Source: Moorella sp. E308F (GTDB lineage Bacteria; Bacillota; DSM-521; Neomoorellales; Neomoorellaceae). From it: 64,000 nucleotides of DNA. Shown here in pieces: positions 54,735-62,607 of the stretch. The stretch covers positions 882,411-946,410 of the forward strand of contig NZ_BJKN01000002.1 in the NCBI RefSeq assembly GCF_006538365.1. Reading direction: 5' to 3'. Each line of letters starts with the position of its first letter. Positions within the stretch are counted from its first letter, which is position 1. The notes beneath the pieces were generated by a model that saw nothing but the letters and a program-made list of their open reading frames with translations, searched no databases and was not told the DNA's origin. A program made the translations under genes and the position numbers.

Positions 54735-56165
54735 TTATTGCTCCAAAGCTGCCACCCGCCAGGAAAGGATCTGCCAGTTACCCTGATTCAAATAGGGAGC
54801 CAGGGAACCAACAAGGTTCTGATCATAGGTTATGCGGATCTTACCCTTAATTTTATGGTCATTATCTTTATCCTCACCATTACCATTCCCCTGCCCGTTT
54901 CCGTTATTATTATCATTACCCCTTATTTCCTGATTGCTGCCGGAAGTATCATAGCTACCTTCGTCGATTGCACCGACGTACCTGGTTACCAGGCTCCCGT
55001 TAATGGTACTCTCCTGGCCGCGATCATTCTTACTAAAGGTGCCCCCGTCAATAAACATTCCTCCCAGTCTGGTACCACCGGAAATATTTAAATCCCCGCC
55101 GGCAATGAAGGCCCAGGCATTTCCAACGGAAGCAGGTAACAGGCTGGTCTCCAGGGTGATGCTGCCCGAAGCGGCAATAATGGCGATACCATTATAATAA
55201 TACAAGGTGCTATGGTCGTTGCCATTGCTATTGCTATTGTTATTACCATTGTTATTGTTATTGCCATGATCATTGTCATGGCCAGCCGTTATGGTCAGGT
55301 CTCCCTGCCGATAAAGAATCGCCGGAGTCATGCCGGTATTATTAACCATGGCCTGGATTTCCTCAATGGTATATGTATCTTTCCCCAGTGTTAAACCGTT
55401 TGTAAAAGGAGCATCGAGGTTGTCGGGAAAGGATGGGAAAGTTAAGCTGACACCTTCAAACTTGTTGCCGTAGATTTTATCTTTATTATAAATAACTCCA
55501 CCGGCGGTGGCGTCGCCTTTGATGGTTCCCTTAACATAAAGATTCCTGCCAGCTACAGCGTTCCCCTGGAGAGTACCATTCACCGCTAAATTGCCACCAG
55601 CAGCCACATTGATGATATTATCTTCGCCGAAAACAACTTTCAAATTGTTGATATCCCCCAGGGCAAGGATATCCCCTCCGCTAATAATCAATTTGTCTTG
55701 CTTATCCAGGTCACCGGCAGTAGCCAGGGCAAAGGTATACAGGGGTCGGGCCAGGTCAACCTCTACGGCCCGCTGGACACCACCAACCTGGGCCAGGGAG
55801 CGCAGGCGGTAGCTCAATACCTGCTGGCTGATATCTACTCTCTGGATATATCCCTGGACGCCAGTTAAAGATGTTTCCCCCAGCCCCTCCCGCCAGCCGG
55901 GATCTTGGCGTAATCTTGCCAGGGCCAGGTTGATGCCAGCTTCGGACAAATAAGTGGCCTGGATAATCTTAACATCATTCGCCGCGCCCTGGCGCTCCAC
56001 CAGGGAGAGAGAAAGAAGCCCGGCCCCCAGGAGGGAAAGGACCAAGATGGCCAGCAGCACTCCCGGCAGGGCGCTGCCGCGCCGGTGCCAGCACCTCCCC
56101 GGCAACCCCACCCCATCAATTCTTCCCTTGCCTGTAGCTATACTCCGCCGCCAGTTGCCGGCCAA
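54735..56165 (-). CDS. PilX-like protein with beta-helix and Asn-rich inserts
   Basis: A 476-aa protein. The N-terminus carries a prepilin-like hydrophobic stretch (RGSALPGVLLAILVLSLLGAGLLSLSLVERQ, about 29-58), suggesting cleavage after Gly and assembly in the pilus. A long region (about 155-240) of short G-x-N-rich beta-strand repeats follows (IISGGDILALGDI, INVAAGGNLAVNGTLQGNAVAGRNLYVKG). Two Asn/Gly/Asp-rich tracts (about 298-320 and 423-447) are encoded by degenerate AAT/GGT/GAT runs. It looks like a large minor pilin or tip adhesin. Start uncertain. Confidence 0.7.
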   Translation of the reverse strand: MAGNWRRSIATGKGRIDGVGLPGRCWHRRGSALPGVLLAILVLSLLGAGLLSLSLVERQGAANDVKIIQATYLSEAGINLALARLRQDPGWREGLGETSLTGVQGYIQRVDISQQVLSYRLRSLAQVGGVQRAVEVDLARPLYTFALATAGDLDKQDKLIISGGDILALGDINNLKVVFGEDNIINVAAGGNLAVNGTLQGNAVAGRNLYVKGTIKGDATAGGVIYNKDKIYGNKFEGVSLTFPSFPDNLDAPFTNGLTLGKDTYTIEEIQAMVNNTGMTPAILYRQGDLTITAGHDNDHGNNNNNGNNNSNSNGNDHSTLYYYNGIAIIAASGSITLETSLLPASVGNAWAFIAGGDLNISGGTRLGGMFIDGGTFSKNDRGQESTINGSLVTRYVGAIDEGSYDTSGSNQEIRGNDNNNGNGQGNGNGEDKDNDHKIKGKIRITYDQNLVGSLAPYLNQGNWQILSWRVAALEQ

Positions 56166-56220
56166 AGAATATCACCTGCAATAAAAATCTTTACCAGAAT
56201 CTTTACCAGCAAGTTAAATG

Positions 56221-56733
56221 CTAACCTCCGGGGTTCATCACCTTGAGCCGCAGGGCCGCCGCGGTAGTTACGTCAAAGTCCCGTCCTTCGGCGTCCCGGG
56301 TAACCAGGTGGATGGTTACGGTTTTACTGTTTTCCGGCGCCTCTGGACGGTCATAAAAAAATTCCAGGGTCTGCACCCCATAGGCCAGGAGATTATAGCC
56401 GCTGAAGCTTAAAGATCCTTTATTTTTAACAGCCCGCCGGAGATCGCTACCGCTCAGCTCATATTTAAGCTGGTTTCCGGCCGCGTCGGCAATTATAAGG
56501 GTATATCTCCCCGAACCGCTAACCACCTGGCCGGCCGCCTGGATCTCCCTGGTCATCTGCATCAGGGCCACGCGGGCATTCTGCTGGGCATCCATGCGGT
56601 CCCAGCCGCGCTGCCACCATTTTAAACCCGCCTGGAGGATGCTCAAGGAAGCCATAAGGACCAGGACCATCAGGGTGGCGGCAATTACAGTTTCAATTAA
56701 AGTAAGGCCGGCCCGCCGCCACTTCACGGCCAC
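56221..56733 (-). CDS. Minor prepilin
   Basis: A 170-aa prepilin with cleavage site and helix GLTLIETVIAATLMVLVLMASLSI (about residues 9-33; Glu at +5). PulJ/GspJ-like length. It overlaps the next gene upstream by ten bases. Confidence 0.85.
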   Translation of the reverse strand: MAVKWRRAGLTLIETVIAATLMVLVLMASLSILQAGLKWWQRGWDRMDAQQNARVALMQMTREIQAAGQVVSGSGRYTLIIADAAGNQLKYELSGSDLRRAVKNKGSLSFSGYNLLAYGVQTLEFFYDRPEAPENSKTVTIHLVTRDAEGRDFDVTTAAALRLKVMNPGG

Positions 56734-57122
56734 CTGGCAACCAGGGTTGCCAGTTCCACCTGCCCCGCCGGGTCATTCACCGGGCGCACCCGCACCATCA
56801 CTTCCTTCACCTGTAGGACGAGGTCATAATCTGTTATAGTTATCTGGTACTCATATCCCGGCCGACCGGGGTAAGCCTGCCAGGTGCCGCCAGCTCCAGG
56901 CAGGGAGGCCAGGCCATTATAACCAGCTGCCAGGCAGGTTTCCATACGTTCCCGGGCCAGATTCAAAACGATGGTTTCCTGGCCGCCCCTGGTATAACCC
57001 TGGGCGGCGGTGATAAACATACCCAGCATAGGCGCCAGCACAGCCGCCAGCAAGGCTGCTGCCACCAGGACTTCAATCAGGGTTAGACCACGGTTGTTAC
57101 CCGGCCTGCAACACTTTTTCAC
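56724..57122 (-). CDS. Minor prepilin, GspI/PilV-like
   Basis: A 132-aa prepilin: NNRGLTLIEVLVAAALLAAVLAPMLGMF with Glu at +5, then a short domain (LARERMETCLAAGYNGLASLPGAG). GTG start overlapping the gene before it. Confidence 0.85.
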   Translation of the reverse strand: MKKCCRPGNNRGLTLIEVLVAAALLAAVLAPMLGMFITAAQGYTRGGQETIVLNLARERMETCLAAGYNGLASLPGAGGTWQAYPGRPGYEYQITITDYDLVLQVKEVMVRVRPVNDPAGQVELATLVARWP

Positions 57123-57613
57123 GTCGTTTTCCCCGCCTTGACCCGGCCGGTAACCGGCATAATGGTTATATAATACTCCCGGCCATAACGGTCCTTCAGC
57201 ACTATATCTCCGCTATTTACCGGTTCCCCCTCGATCGTAAAGGATATTTCACTACCCAGCCTGGAACCGGCATGCTGTAAACGTAATTCCATAGTTATGC
57301 CCGCGGGAAGTTTGGTTTCCCGGATAATCTCCGTATTTTTTTTCAAGAAATACAGTTCGTTGACGTCGTCAAGGAGGAGCTTCCACTGGCGGTCCTCGCC
57401 GCCCATGGCCCTCTGCTGTACTTCCCGGATATCGCTGACCAGCTGCCAGGCCGCCGTCTGTACCTGCCACCATGCCAGGCTCTTAGCCACTACCGGCAGG
57501 ACCACCGTAGCCAGGAGCCCAGTGATGGCCATGACAGCTACCATTTCTACCAGGGTAAAACCGCCATTTCCCTTTACCGGCCGCCTGGAGCCAGCCTTTA
57601 CTCCCCCTGCCAT
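57119..57613 (-). CDS. Minor prepilin, GspH-like
   Basis: A 164-aa prepilin: GNGGFTLVEMVAVMAITGLLATVVLPVVAKSL with Glu at +5; the later QTAAWQLVSDIREVQQRAM is GspH/FimT-like. ATG 57613 is chosen since the longer frame enters the prepilin peptidase gene. Confidence 0.85.
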   Translation of the reverse strand: MAGGVKAGSRRPVKGNGGFTLVEMVAVMAITGLLATVVLPVVAKSLAWWQVQTAAWQLVSDIREVQQRAMGGEDRQWKLLLDDVNELYFLKKNTEIIRETKLPAGITMELRLQHAGSRLGSEISFTIEGEPVNSGDIVLKDRYGREYYITIMPVTGRVKAGKTT

Positions 57614-57659
57614 GATGACTACTCTCATATTAACAGCTCGCACTTTGCTTGGCCTAATA

Positions 57660-58412
57660 TTATATAAACCTGCCAAGATACCAGTGCAACATTTCCTCGC
57701 CAAAAAACAACGCCAGCAGCCCCCCCATGGCGATAAAAGGCGCGAAAGGAAGAGGGTCCTGCCGCTTTTTCCGGCCGGTGACCAGCAAGCAAACGCCCGC
57801 CAAGCCGCCTGTGACCAGGGAAAGGAAAAGAGCCAGAGATGCCAGGGGCCAGCCGAGGAAAAGCCCTACCATACCTGCAAGCTTGACATCCCCGCCGCCC
57901 ATGCCACCTTTACTTATTACGGCAACCAGCAGCAAAAATCCTGCTGCCGCAACTGCTCCCCATAAAGAAGACCAAAACCCCACATCCCGCGCCAGCAGGC
58001 TTAAAAGAATACCGCCGCAGGCACCGGTCACCACGAGGCGGTCAGGGATCAGGTAGTGCTCCAGATCGATGAAGCTGGCGGCTACCAACACGGCGCTTAG
58101 AAAAAGGTATTTTACCAGGATCCAGGAGAGGCCGAAATTATAAAAAAGGGTGGTAAATACCACGCCTGTGACAAGCTCTACTAAAGGGTATCGAGGGGAA
58201 ATCGGCAGGCGGCAGTAACGGCACCTGCCCCGCAAGAGCAGGTAGCTCAATACGGGTATAAGGTCGTACCAGGCCAGCGCCCGCCCGCAAGCCGGGCAGT
58301 GCGAACGACCCCAGACCACCGTTTCCCCGCGCGGCAGGCGGTAAATGACCACGTTGAGGAAACTACCGATAAAAAGACCCGCTAGGAAGAAAAAAACTTC
58401 AATCCAAAACAT
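57660..58412 (-). CDS. pilD: Prepilin peptidase/methyltransferase PilD
   Basis: A 250-aa membrane protease. Two CxxC pairs (HCPACGRA, CRYCRLPISPRYP) bind zinc, and the catalytic Asp residues lie in SFIDLEHYLIPD and GMGGGDVKLAGMVGLFLG. It removes prepilin leaders before the N-methylated residue. ATG 58412 follows GAAGGGAAAAG. Confidence 0.93.
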   Translation of the reverse strand: MFWIEVFFFLAGLFIGSFLNVVIYRLPRGETVVWGRSHCPACGRALAWYDLIPVLSYLLLRGRCRYCRLPISPRYPLVELVTGVVFTTLFYNFGLSWILVKYLFLSAVLVAASFIDLEHYLIPDRLVVTGACGGILLSLLARDVGFWSSLWGAVAAAGFLLLVAVISKGGMGGGDVKLAGMVGLFLGWPLASLALFLSLVTGGLAGVCLLVTGRKKRQDPLPFAPFIAMGGLLALFFGEEMLHWYLGRFI

Positions 58413-58491
58413 ACTTTTCCCTTCTACCACATTTATGGCAAGCCCAACTACACGACAGACGCCTATTACCCAAACGACAAGCGCGCCGGCG

Positions 58492-59082
58492 CTATAACCC
58501 CTCCATCCAGATGATCACCGAGATGTAGTACGTGCCGTTTTCCTCTCCCACATAGGAGTAACCAACACTCTCCCTGATGCGCCAGTCTACGGCGTCGCGG
58601 ATACCCTGGTCAGGGAAGCCGCCGATAGTAACTACAGCGCATTTGGTGTTGTTAACTGGAATCTGGTTGCCCGCGGCGTCATAGACACTACCGCTGGGTA
58701 TTACACTCTTCCAGTAGCGATAATGGCCGCCCCAGGGCGTGGTGCCGGGCGGCTTCTCCAGGTACGGCCCGTTCCAGCCGGTGCTGCCGTCAGACTTTAC
58801 GAAGTAAAGGAAGCCATATTCGTCTCCTTGGTCGTAGGGGCGATCGTAGGAATCCTGCCCCGCCTTCGGCCAATCACCGGTATCGGCGTAATAGGCATAA
58901 CCGGCCGCCTTTATGGCCCGCACATCGGCGACCACCCGCGATATCTTCGCCTTTTCCACCGCCCTGAAGGCGCTGGGAGCAACGACGGTCGCCAGCACCC
59001 CGATGATGGCGATGACCACCAAAAGCTCTACCAGGGTGAAGCCGCGGCTGTCCCGGCGCACGTCCGGCAAACAGAACATCAA
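58492..59082 (-). CDS. Prepilin (paralog A)
   Basis: A 196-aa prepilin: [39 protein letters not shown], close to the neighbour at 59.3 kb through residue ~60 (YYADTGDWP), then differing. Start TTG 59082 or ATG 59079. Candidate pilus subunit. Confidence 0.88.
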   Translation of the reverse strand: MMFCLPDVRRDSRGFTLVELLVVIAIIGVLATVVAPSAFRAVEKAKISRVVADVRAIKAAGYAYYADTGDWPKAGQDSYDRPYDQGDEYGFLYFVKSDGSTGWNGPYLEKPPGTTPWGGHYRYWKSVIPSGSVYDAAGNQIPVNNTKCAVVTIGGFPDQGIRDAVDWRIRESVGYSYVGEENGTYYISVIIWMEGL

Positions 59083-59173
59083 TGGTTCACATCCTTAACC
59101 GGGAAAAGATGATCCGGTTTCACTACTTCACCCCCGTCGCAACAGGGCGCACAGCTTCCGGCCGGGGCTGTTC

Positions 59174-59201
59174 GCTGCCGGCGCCGGAGGGCGCCGGCAG
59201 C
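59174..59201 (-). other. Perfect 12-bp hairpin between the two prepilins
   Basis: GCTGCCGGCGCC (59174-59185) and GGCGCCGGCAGC (59190-59201) pair perfectly around a four-base loop, with no T-run on the minus strand. It lies between the two prepilin genes, downstream of the first-transcribed one. It may stabilise the upstream mRNA and set subunit ratio. Confidence 0.8.
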
Positions 59202-59248
59202 ACTTAAAAAGCAATACATCTTAAAACTTTAGTGTACTGAGGAGACAC

Positions 59249-59776
59249 TTAGTCTCTGGAAATTAAAATGTGTACTCCATTGTTATCCTGGAGAACCACA
59301 CTATCGCCCAGGTCAGCTAGCAATTTGTCGGAAGCGCTGTCCGGTACACTATCAAGTGTCAAATACCTAGCAGCATCTTCGTTGCCATCTCCGTCCCAAT
59401 CTTTATCTTCGTCATTATTATAGACATAACTTCCGCCCCACGGGTTCTTGCTCGGCCAGCGCTCCAGATAGGGGCCGTTCCAGCCAGTTACGCTTACGCT
59501 AGAACTTGGGCCTACAAAATGGACTATATTATTGTTACTACTTCCTCCAATACCATCTACTGGCCAAACGCCTGTATCGGTATAATAATTCAGCGCTGCC
59601 GCCTTAATCGCCTTGTAGTCCGCTTCGGCGGCCGCCACCTTGCCCTTTTCGATGGCCTTGAAGGCGTTGGGGGCGACGATGGCGGCCAAAATGCCGATAA
59701 TGGCAATAACAACAAGAAGCTCCACCAGGGTGAAACCCCGCTGGTCCCGCGCCTTTTTCAGTCTCTGCCACATCAA
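59249..59776 (-). CDS. Prepilin (paralog B, probable major pilin)
   Basis: A 175-aa prepilin: [61 protein letters not shown]. It lies nearest to pilC and pilT, is transcribed before paralog A, and carries a C-terminal [16 protein letters not shown]. It is the best candidate for the major subunit. Confidence 0.88.
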   Translation of the reverse strand: MMWQRLKKARDQRGFTLVELLVVIAIIGILAAIVAPNAFKAIEKGKVAAAEADYKAIKAAALNYYTDTGVWPVDGIGGSSNNNIVHFVGPSSSVSVTGWNGPYLERWPSKNPWGGSYVYNNDEDKDWDGDGNEDAARYLTLDSVPDSASDKLLADLGDSVVLQDNNGVHILISRD

Positions 59777-60018
59777 TCAATCAACCTCCCTGATTTTTTT
59801 GCCTGCGCTTTTTACTTTCCTGCTGCCAGCCCGCCGGGGAAACCTACAAGTAAATCACCCCCCTCTTACCCGCATTATTATCCCCGATCTCAAACGCGGC
59901 AGTACGCAGAGTTATCCTTGCACTCCTCGACATGGAACCGCCGGCCAGGGCATTGTCATGAGGGCAGGCTGCTAGGATAGCCACCGGCAAAATGAGAAAA
60001 AAGATACCCCGCGCGCCT

Positions 60019-61227
60019 CTACCTTATGCCGCCCAGCATCTGAAAGTAGGGAAGAAAGACCGAAATTACGATAAGCCCTACTATGCTGCCGAGGCCGACG
60101 ATGAGGACGGGTTCTATCAGTGAAGCCAGGCGGGCCACGACCGCCTCCACCTCCTGCTCATAAAGACCCGCCACTCGTTCGAGCATGGCATCCAGGGCCC
60201 CAGTTTCCTCGCCTACCGTAATCATCTCCACCACCATGGGAGGGAAGACGCCGCTCGCTTCCAGTGGAGTCGCCAGGCTCTGCCCGTCGCGAACGCTTTC
60301 TGCCGCCCGCTCCACCGCGCCGGCCACCACAGCATTGCCCACCGTACGCCGAACTATTTCCAGGGCCAGCAGGACCGGTACACCGCTGTGCAGGAGGGTA
60401 CCCAGGGTGCGGCTGAAACGAGATAGAACCGCCTTATGATGCAGGGGACCGAAAATTGGTAAACGAAGGAATAAACGGTCGACCTGGTAGCGCCCCGCTG
60501 GCCTTTGCTGCCAGCGGTAAAACCCGTAACCGGCGCCGGCCAGGAAAAAGACCAGAAAAGGCCACAAGCGCCGTAACCATTCACTTAGCCCCAGAACCAG
60601 GCGCGTCGGCCAGGGCAGGGGCACCTGCAGGCTGTTCAACATGACCTGGAAGGAAGGCAGGACATAAGTCAGGAGAAAAATAACTACCAGGAGGGCAACC
60701 ATGCTGACTATCGCCGGGTAGGTCAGGGCCGACTTGACCTTTTCCTCTACTTCATGTTCCCGTTCCAGGTGCCCGGCCAGGCGCTCCAGGGTCTCGTCCA
60801 GGGCCCCGCCCAGCTCCCCGGCCTCGACGGTATGGATGAAGATAGGCGGGAAGACCCGGGGCTGCCGTTCCAGCGCCCGGTAAAAGGCCTCCCCGGACTC
60901 CAGGTCCTGGAGAAGCATACCGATACTTTCTCGCAGGGAAGGATTTTCTGCCTGTCGCTGTAAAATATGCAAGGCCGTCACAATCGGCAGGCCAGCCCCC
61001 AGCATGGTCGCCAGCTGGCGGCTGAAGAGGGCCAGGTCGCGACGGGATACCGGCCGCCGGAAAAGGCGCCGCCATTCCCGGGCTGGGGTTACAACCGCCG
61101 GCCGGCAGTAAGTAATAAAAATCCCCTGCCGGCGCAGTTCCCGGATGGCCAGTTCCTGGCTTTCCGCTTCAATTGTCCCGCTAACTGCATTCCCCCTGGC
61201 ATCCCTTCCCCGGTAGGCAAAATTCAT
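60019..61227 (-). CDS. pilC: Type IV pilus inner-membrane platform PilC
   Basis: A 402-aa GspF-family protein with two repeated GspF domains (about 60-185 and 265-390; FSRQLATMLGAGLPIV and FSRTLGTLLHSGVPVLLALEIV) and three membrane helices. ATG 61227 follows GGAGGG; the frame upstream is non-coding. Confidence 0.93.
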   Translation of the reverse strand: MNFAYRGRDARGNAVSGTIEAESQELAIRELRRQGIFITYCRPAVVTPAREWRRLFRRPVSRRDLALFSRQLATMLGAGLPIVTALHILQRQAENPSLRESIGMLLQDLESGEAFYRALERQPRVFPPIFIHTVEAGELGGALDETLERLAGHLEREHEVEEKVKSALTYPAIVSMVALLVVIFLLTYVLPSFQVMLNSLQVPLPWPTRLVLGLSEWLRRLWPFLVFFLAGAGYGFYRWQQRPAGRYQVDRLFLRLPIFGPLHHKAVLSRFSRTLGTLLHSGVPVLLALEIVRRTVGNAVVAGAVERAAESVRDGQSLATPLEASGVFPPMVVEMITVGEETGALDAMLERVAGLYEQEVEAVVARLASLIEPVLIVGLGSIVGLIVISVFLPYFQMLGGIR

Positions 61228-61420
61228 GCTTTCCCTCCAAAATATAAATAGCCACCGGCAACAGGGAAAGATAGAACTCTTCCCCGGCAGCCCGGCGGCC
61301 ATGACAGCGTCTACAGGCCCGTAGCTTTGCGCCCCCGGCTTTCGCCGGGTTTGCCTTGAACGAGGATATATGGACATTTATTCGTCATAAAAAGGCAAAT
61401 TCCTGCTAATCCTGGCGCCG

Positions 61421-62440
61421 TTAACCATTATTTAATTCTCTATCCGCTATCATACCCCTGGTGACCAGCTGCCGCAGAGCCATGTCCATGGTCTGCATGC
61501 CGTAGCGGGCTCCCGTCTGCATGCTGGAAACAATCTGGTGGGTTTTACCCTCGCGGATGAGATTCTTAACAGCCGGGGTAGCAATCAGCACTTCCACGGC
61601 TGCCACCCGGCCCTTCCTGTCGGCCCGCGGTAAAAGCTGCTGGGTGATAACCCCTTCCAGGGTGTCGGCCAGCTGGATGCGGACCTGCCCCTGCTGGTGG
61701 GGCGGGAAAACGTCAATGATCCGGTCAATGCTCTGGATGGCACTGCTGGTATGTAAAGTCGCCAGGACCAGGTGACCCGTTTCCGCGGCCGTGATGGCCG
61801 TGGCAATAGTCTCCAAATCCCGCATCTCGCCGACCAGGATAACATCAGGGTCCTGGCGCAGGGCGGCCCGCAGGGCACTGGCAAAGGAACGGGTATCTGA
61901 ACCCACTTCCCGCTGGTTGACGATGCTACGGCGGTGCTGGTGCAGGTATTCAATGGGGTCTTCCAGGGTAATAATATGGCAGCTGCGTTCCCGGTTGATT
62001 TTATCCACCATGGCCGCCAGAGTGGTGGACTTGCCGCTACCCGTCGGCCCCGTCACCAGGACCAGGCCGTGCTGTCGTTCCGCCAGCTCGGCCACCACCG
62101 GCGGTAATCCCAGGGTTTCCAGGCTGGGTATCTCCCTGGGTATAAGGCGGATGGCTGCGCTAACGCTTCCCCGCTGGTGAAAGACATTCACCCGGAAACG
62201 GCTTACGCCGGGCAGGGAGTAAGCCAGGTCTATTTCTCCCCGCTCTTGCAATACCTCCCACCTCTCGCCCACCATAGGCCGTACCAGGCTGGCTGTCATT
62301 CCGGAATCCAGGGGCTCCCACTGGCGCTGGACTTGGAGTTCGCCGTGGACCCGGAAAACCGGCGGCAGGCCGACAGAGAGATGGACATCGGAGGCCCCGG
62401 CGGCAGCCGCCGCCCGCAGGATGGTTTCAATGTCGAACAT
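61421..62440 (-). CDS. pilT: Twitching/retraction ATPase PilT
   Basis: A 339-aa hexameric ATPase. Walker A VTGPTGSGKSTTLAAMVD, Asp box EDPIEYLH, Walker B DPDVILVGEMRDLET, His box GHLVLATLHTSSA. Start ATG 62440 after GGGAGG. It depolymerises the pilus. Confidence 0.95.
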   Translation of the reverse strand: MFDIETILRAAAAAGASDVHLSVGLPPVFRVHGELQVQRQWEPLDSGMTASLVRPMVGERWEVLQERGEIDLAYSLPGVSRFRVNVFHQRGSVSAAIRLIPREIPSLETLGLPPVVAELAERQHGLVLVTGPTGSGKSTTLAAMVDKINRERSCHIITLEDPIEYLHQHRRSIVNQREVGSDTRSFASALRAALRQDPDVILVGEMRDLETIATAITAAETGHLVLATLHTSSAIQSIDRIIDVFPPHQQGQVRIQLADTLEGVITQQLLPRADRKGRVAAVEVLIATPAVKNLIREGKTHQIVSSMQTGARYGMQTMDMALRQLVTRGMIADRELNNG

Positions 62441-62607
62441 TTTAATCCTCCCGGATAAAGCCAGGATAACAAACGCAAGGATTTTTAATAGCCAACTGCT
62501 ACCAATGTTAATAAACAACGTATAGTGCCGGGCTAACTGCAAAGGGCAGAACTATGAATTCAAGATCAATGGAAGTATATGCCACCCGGGACAGTACAGT
62601 CTGGTCT

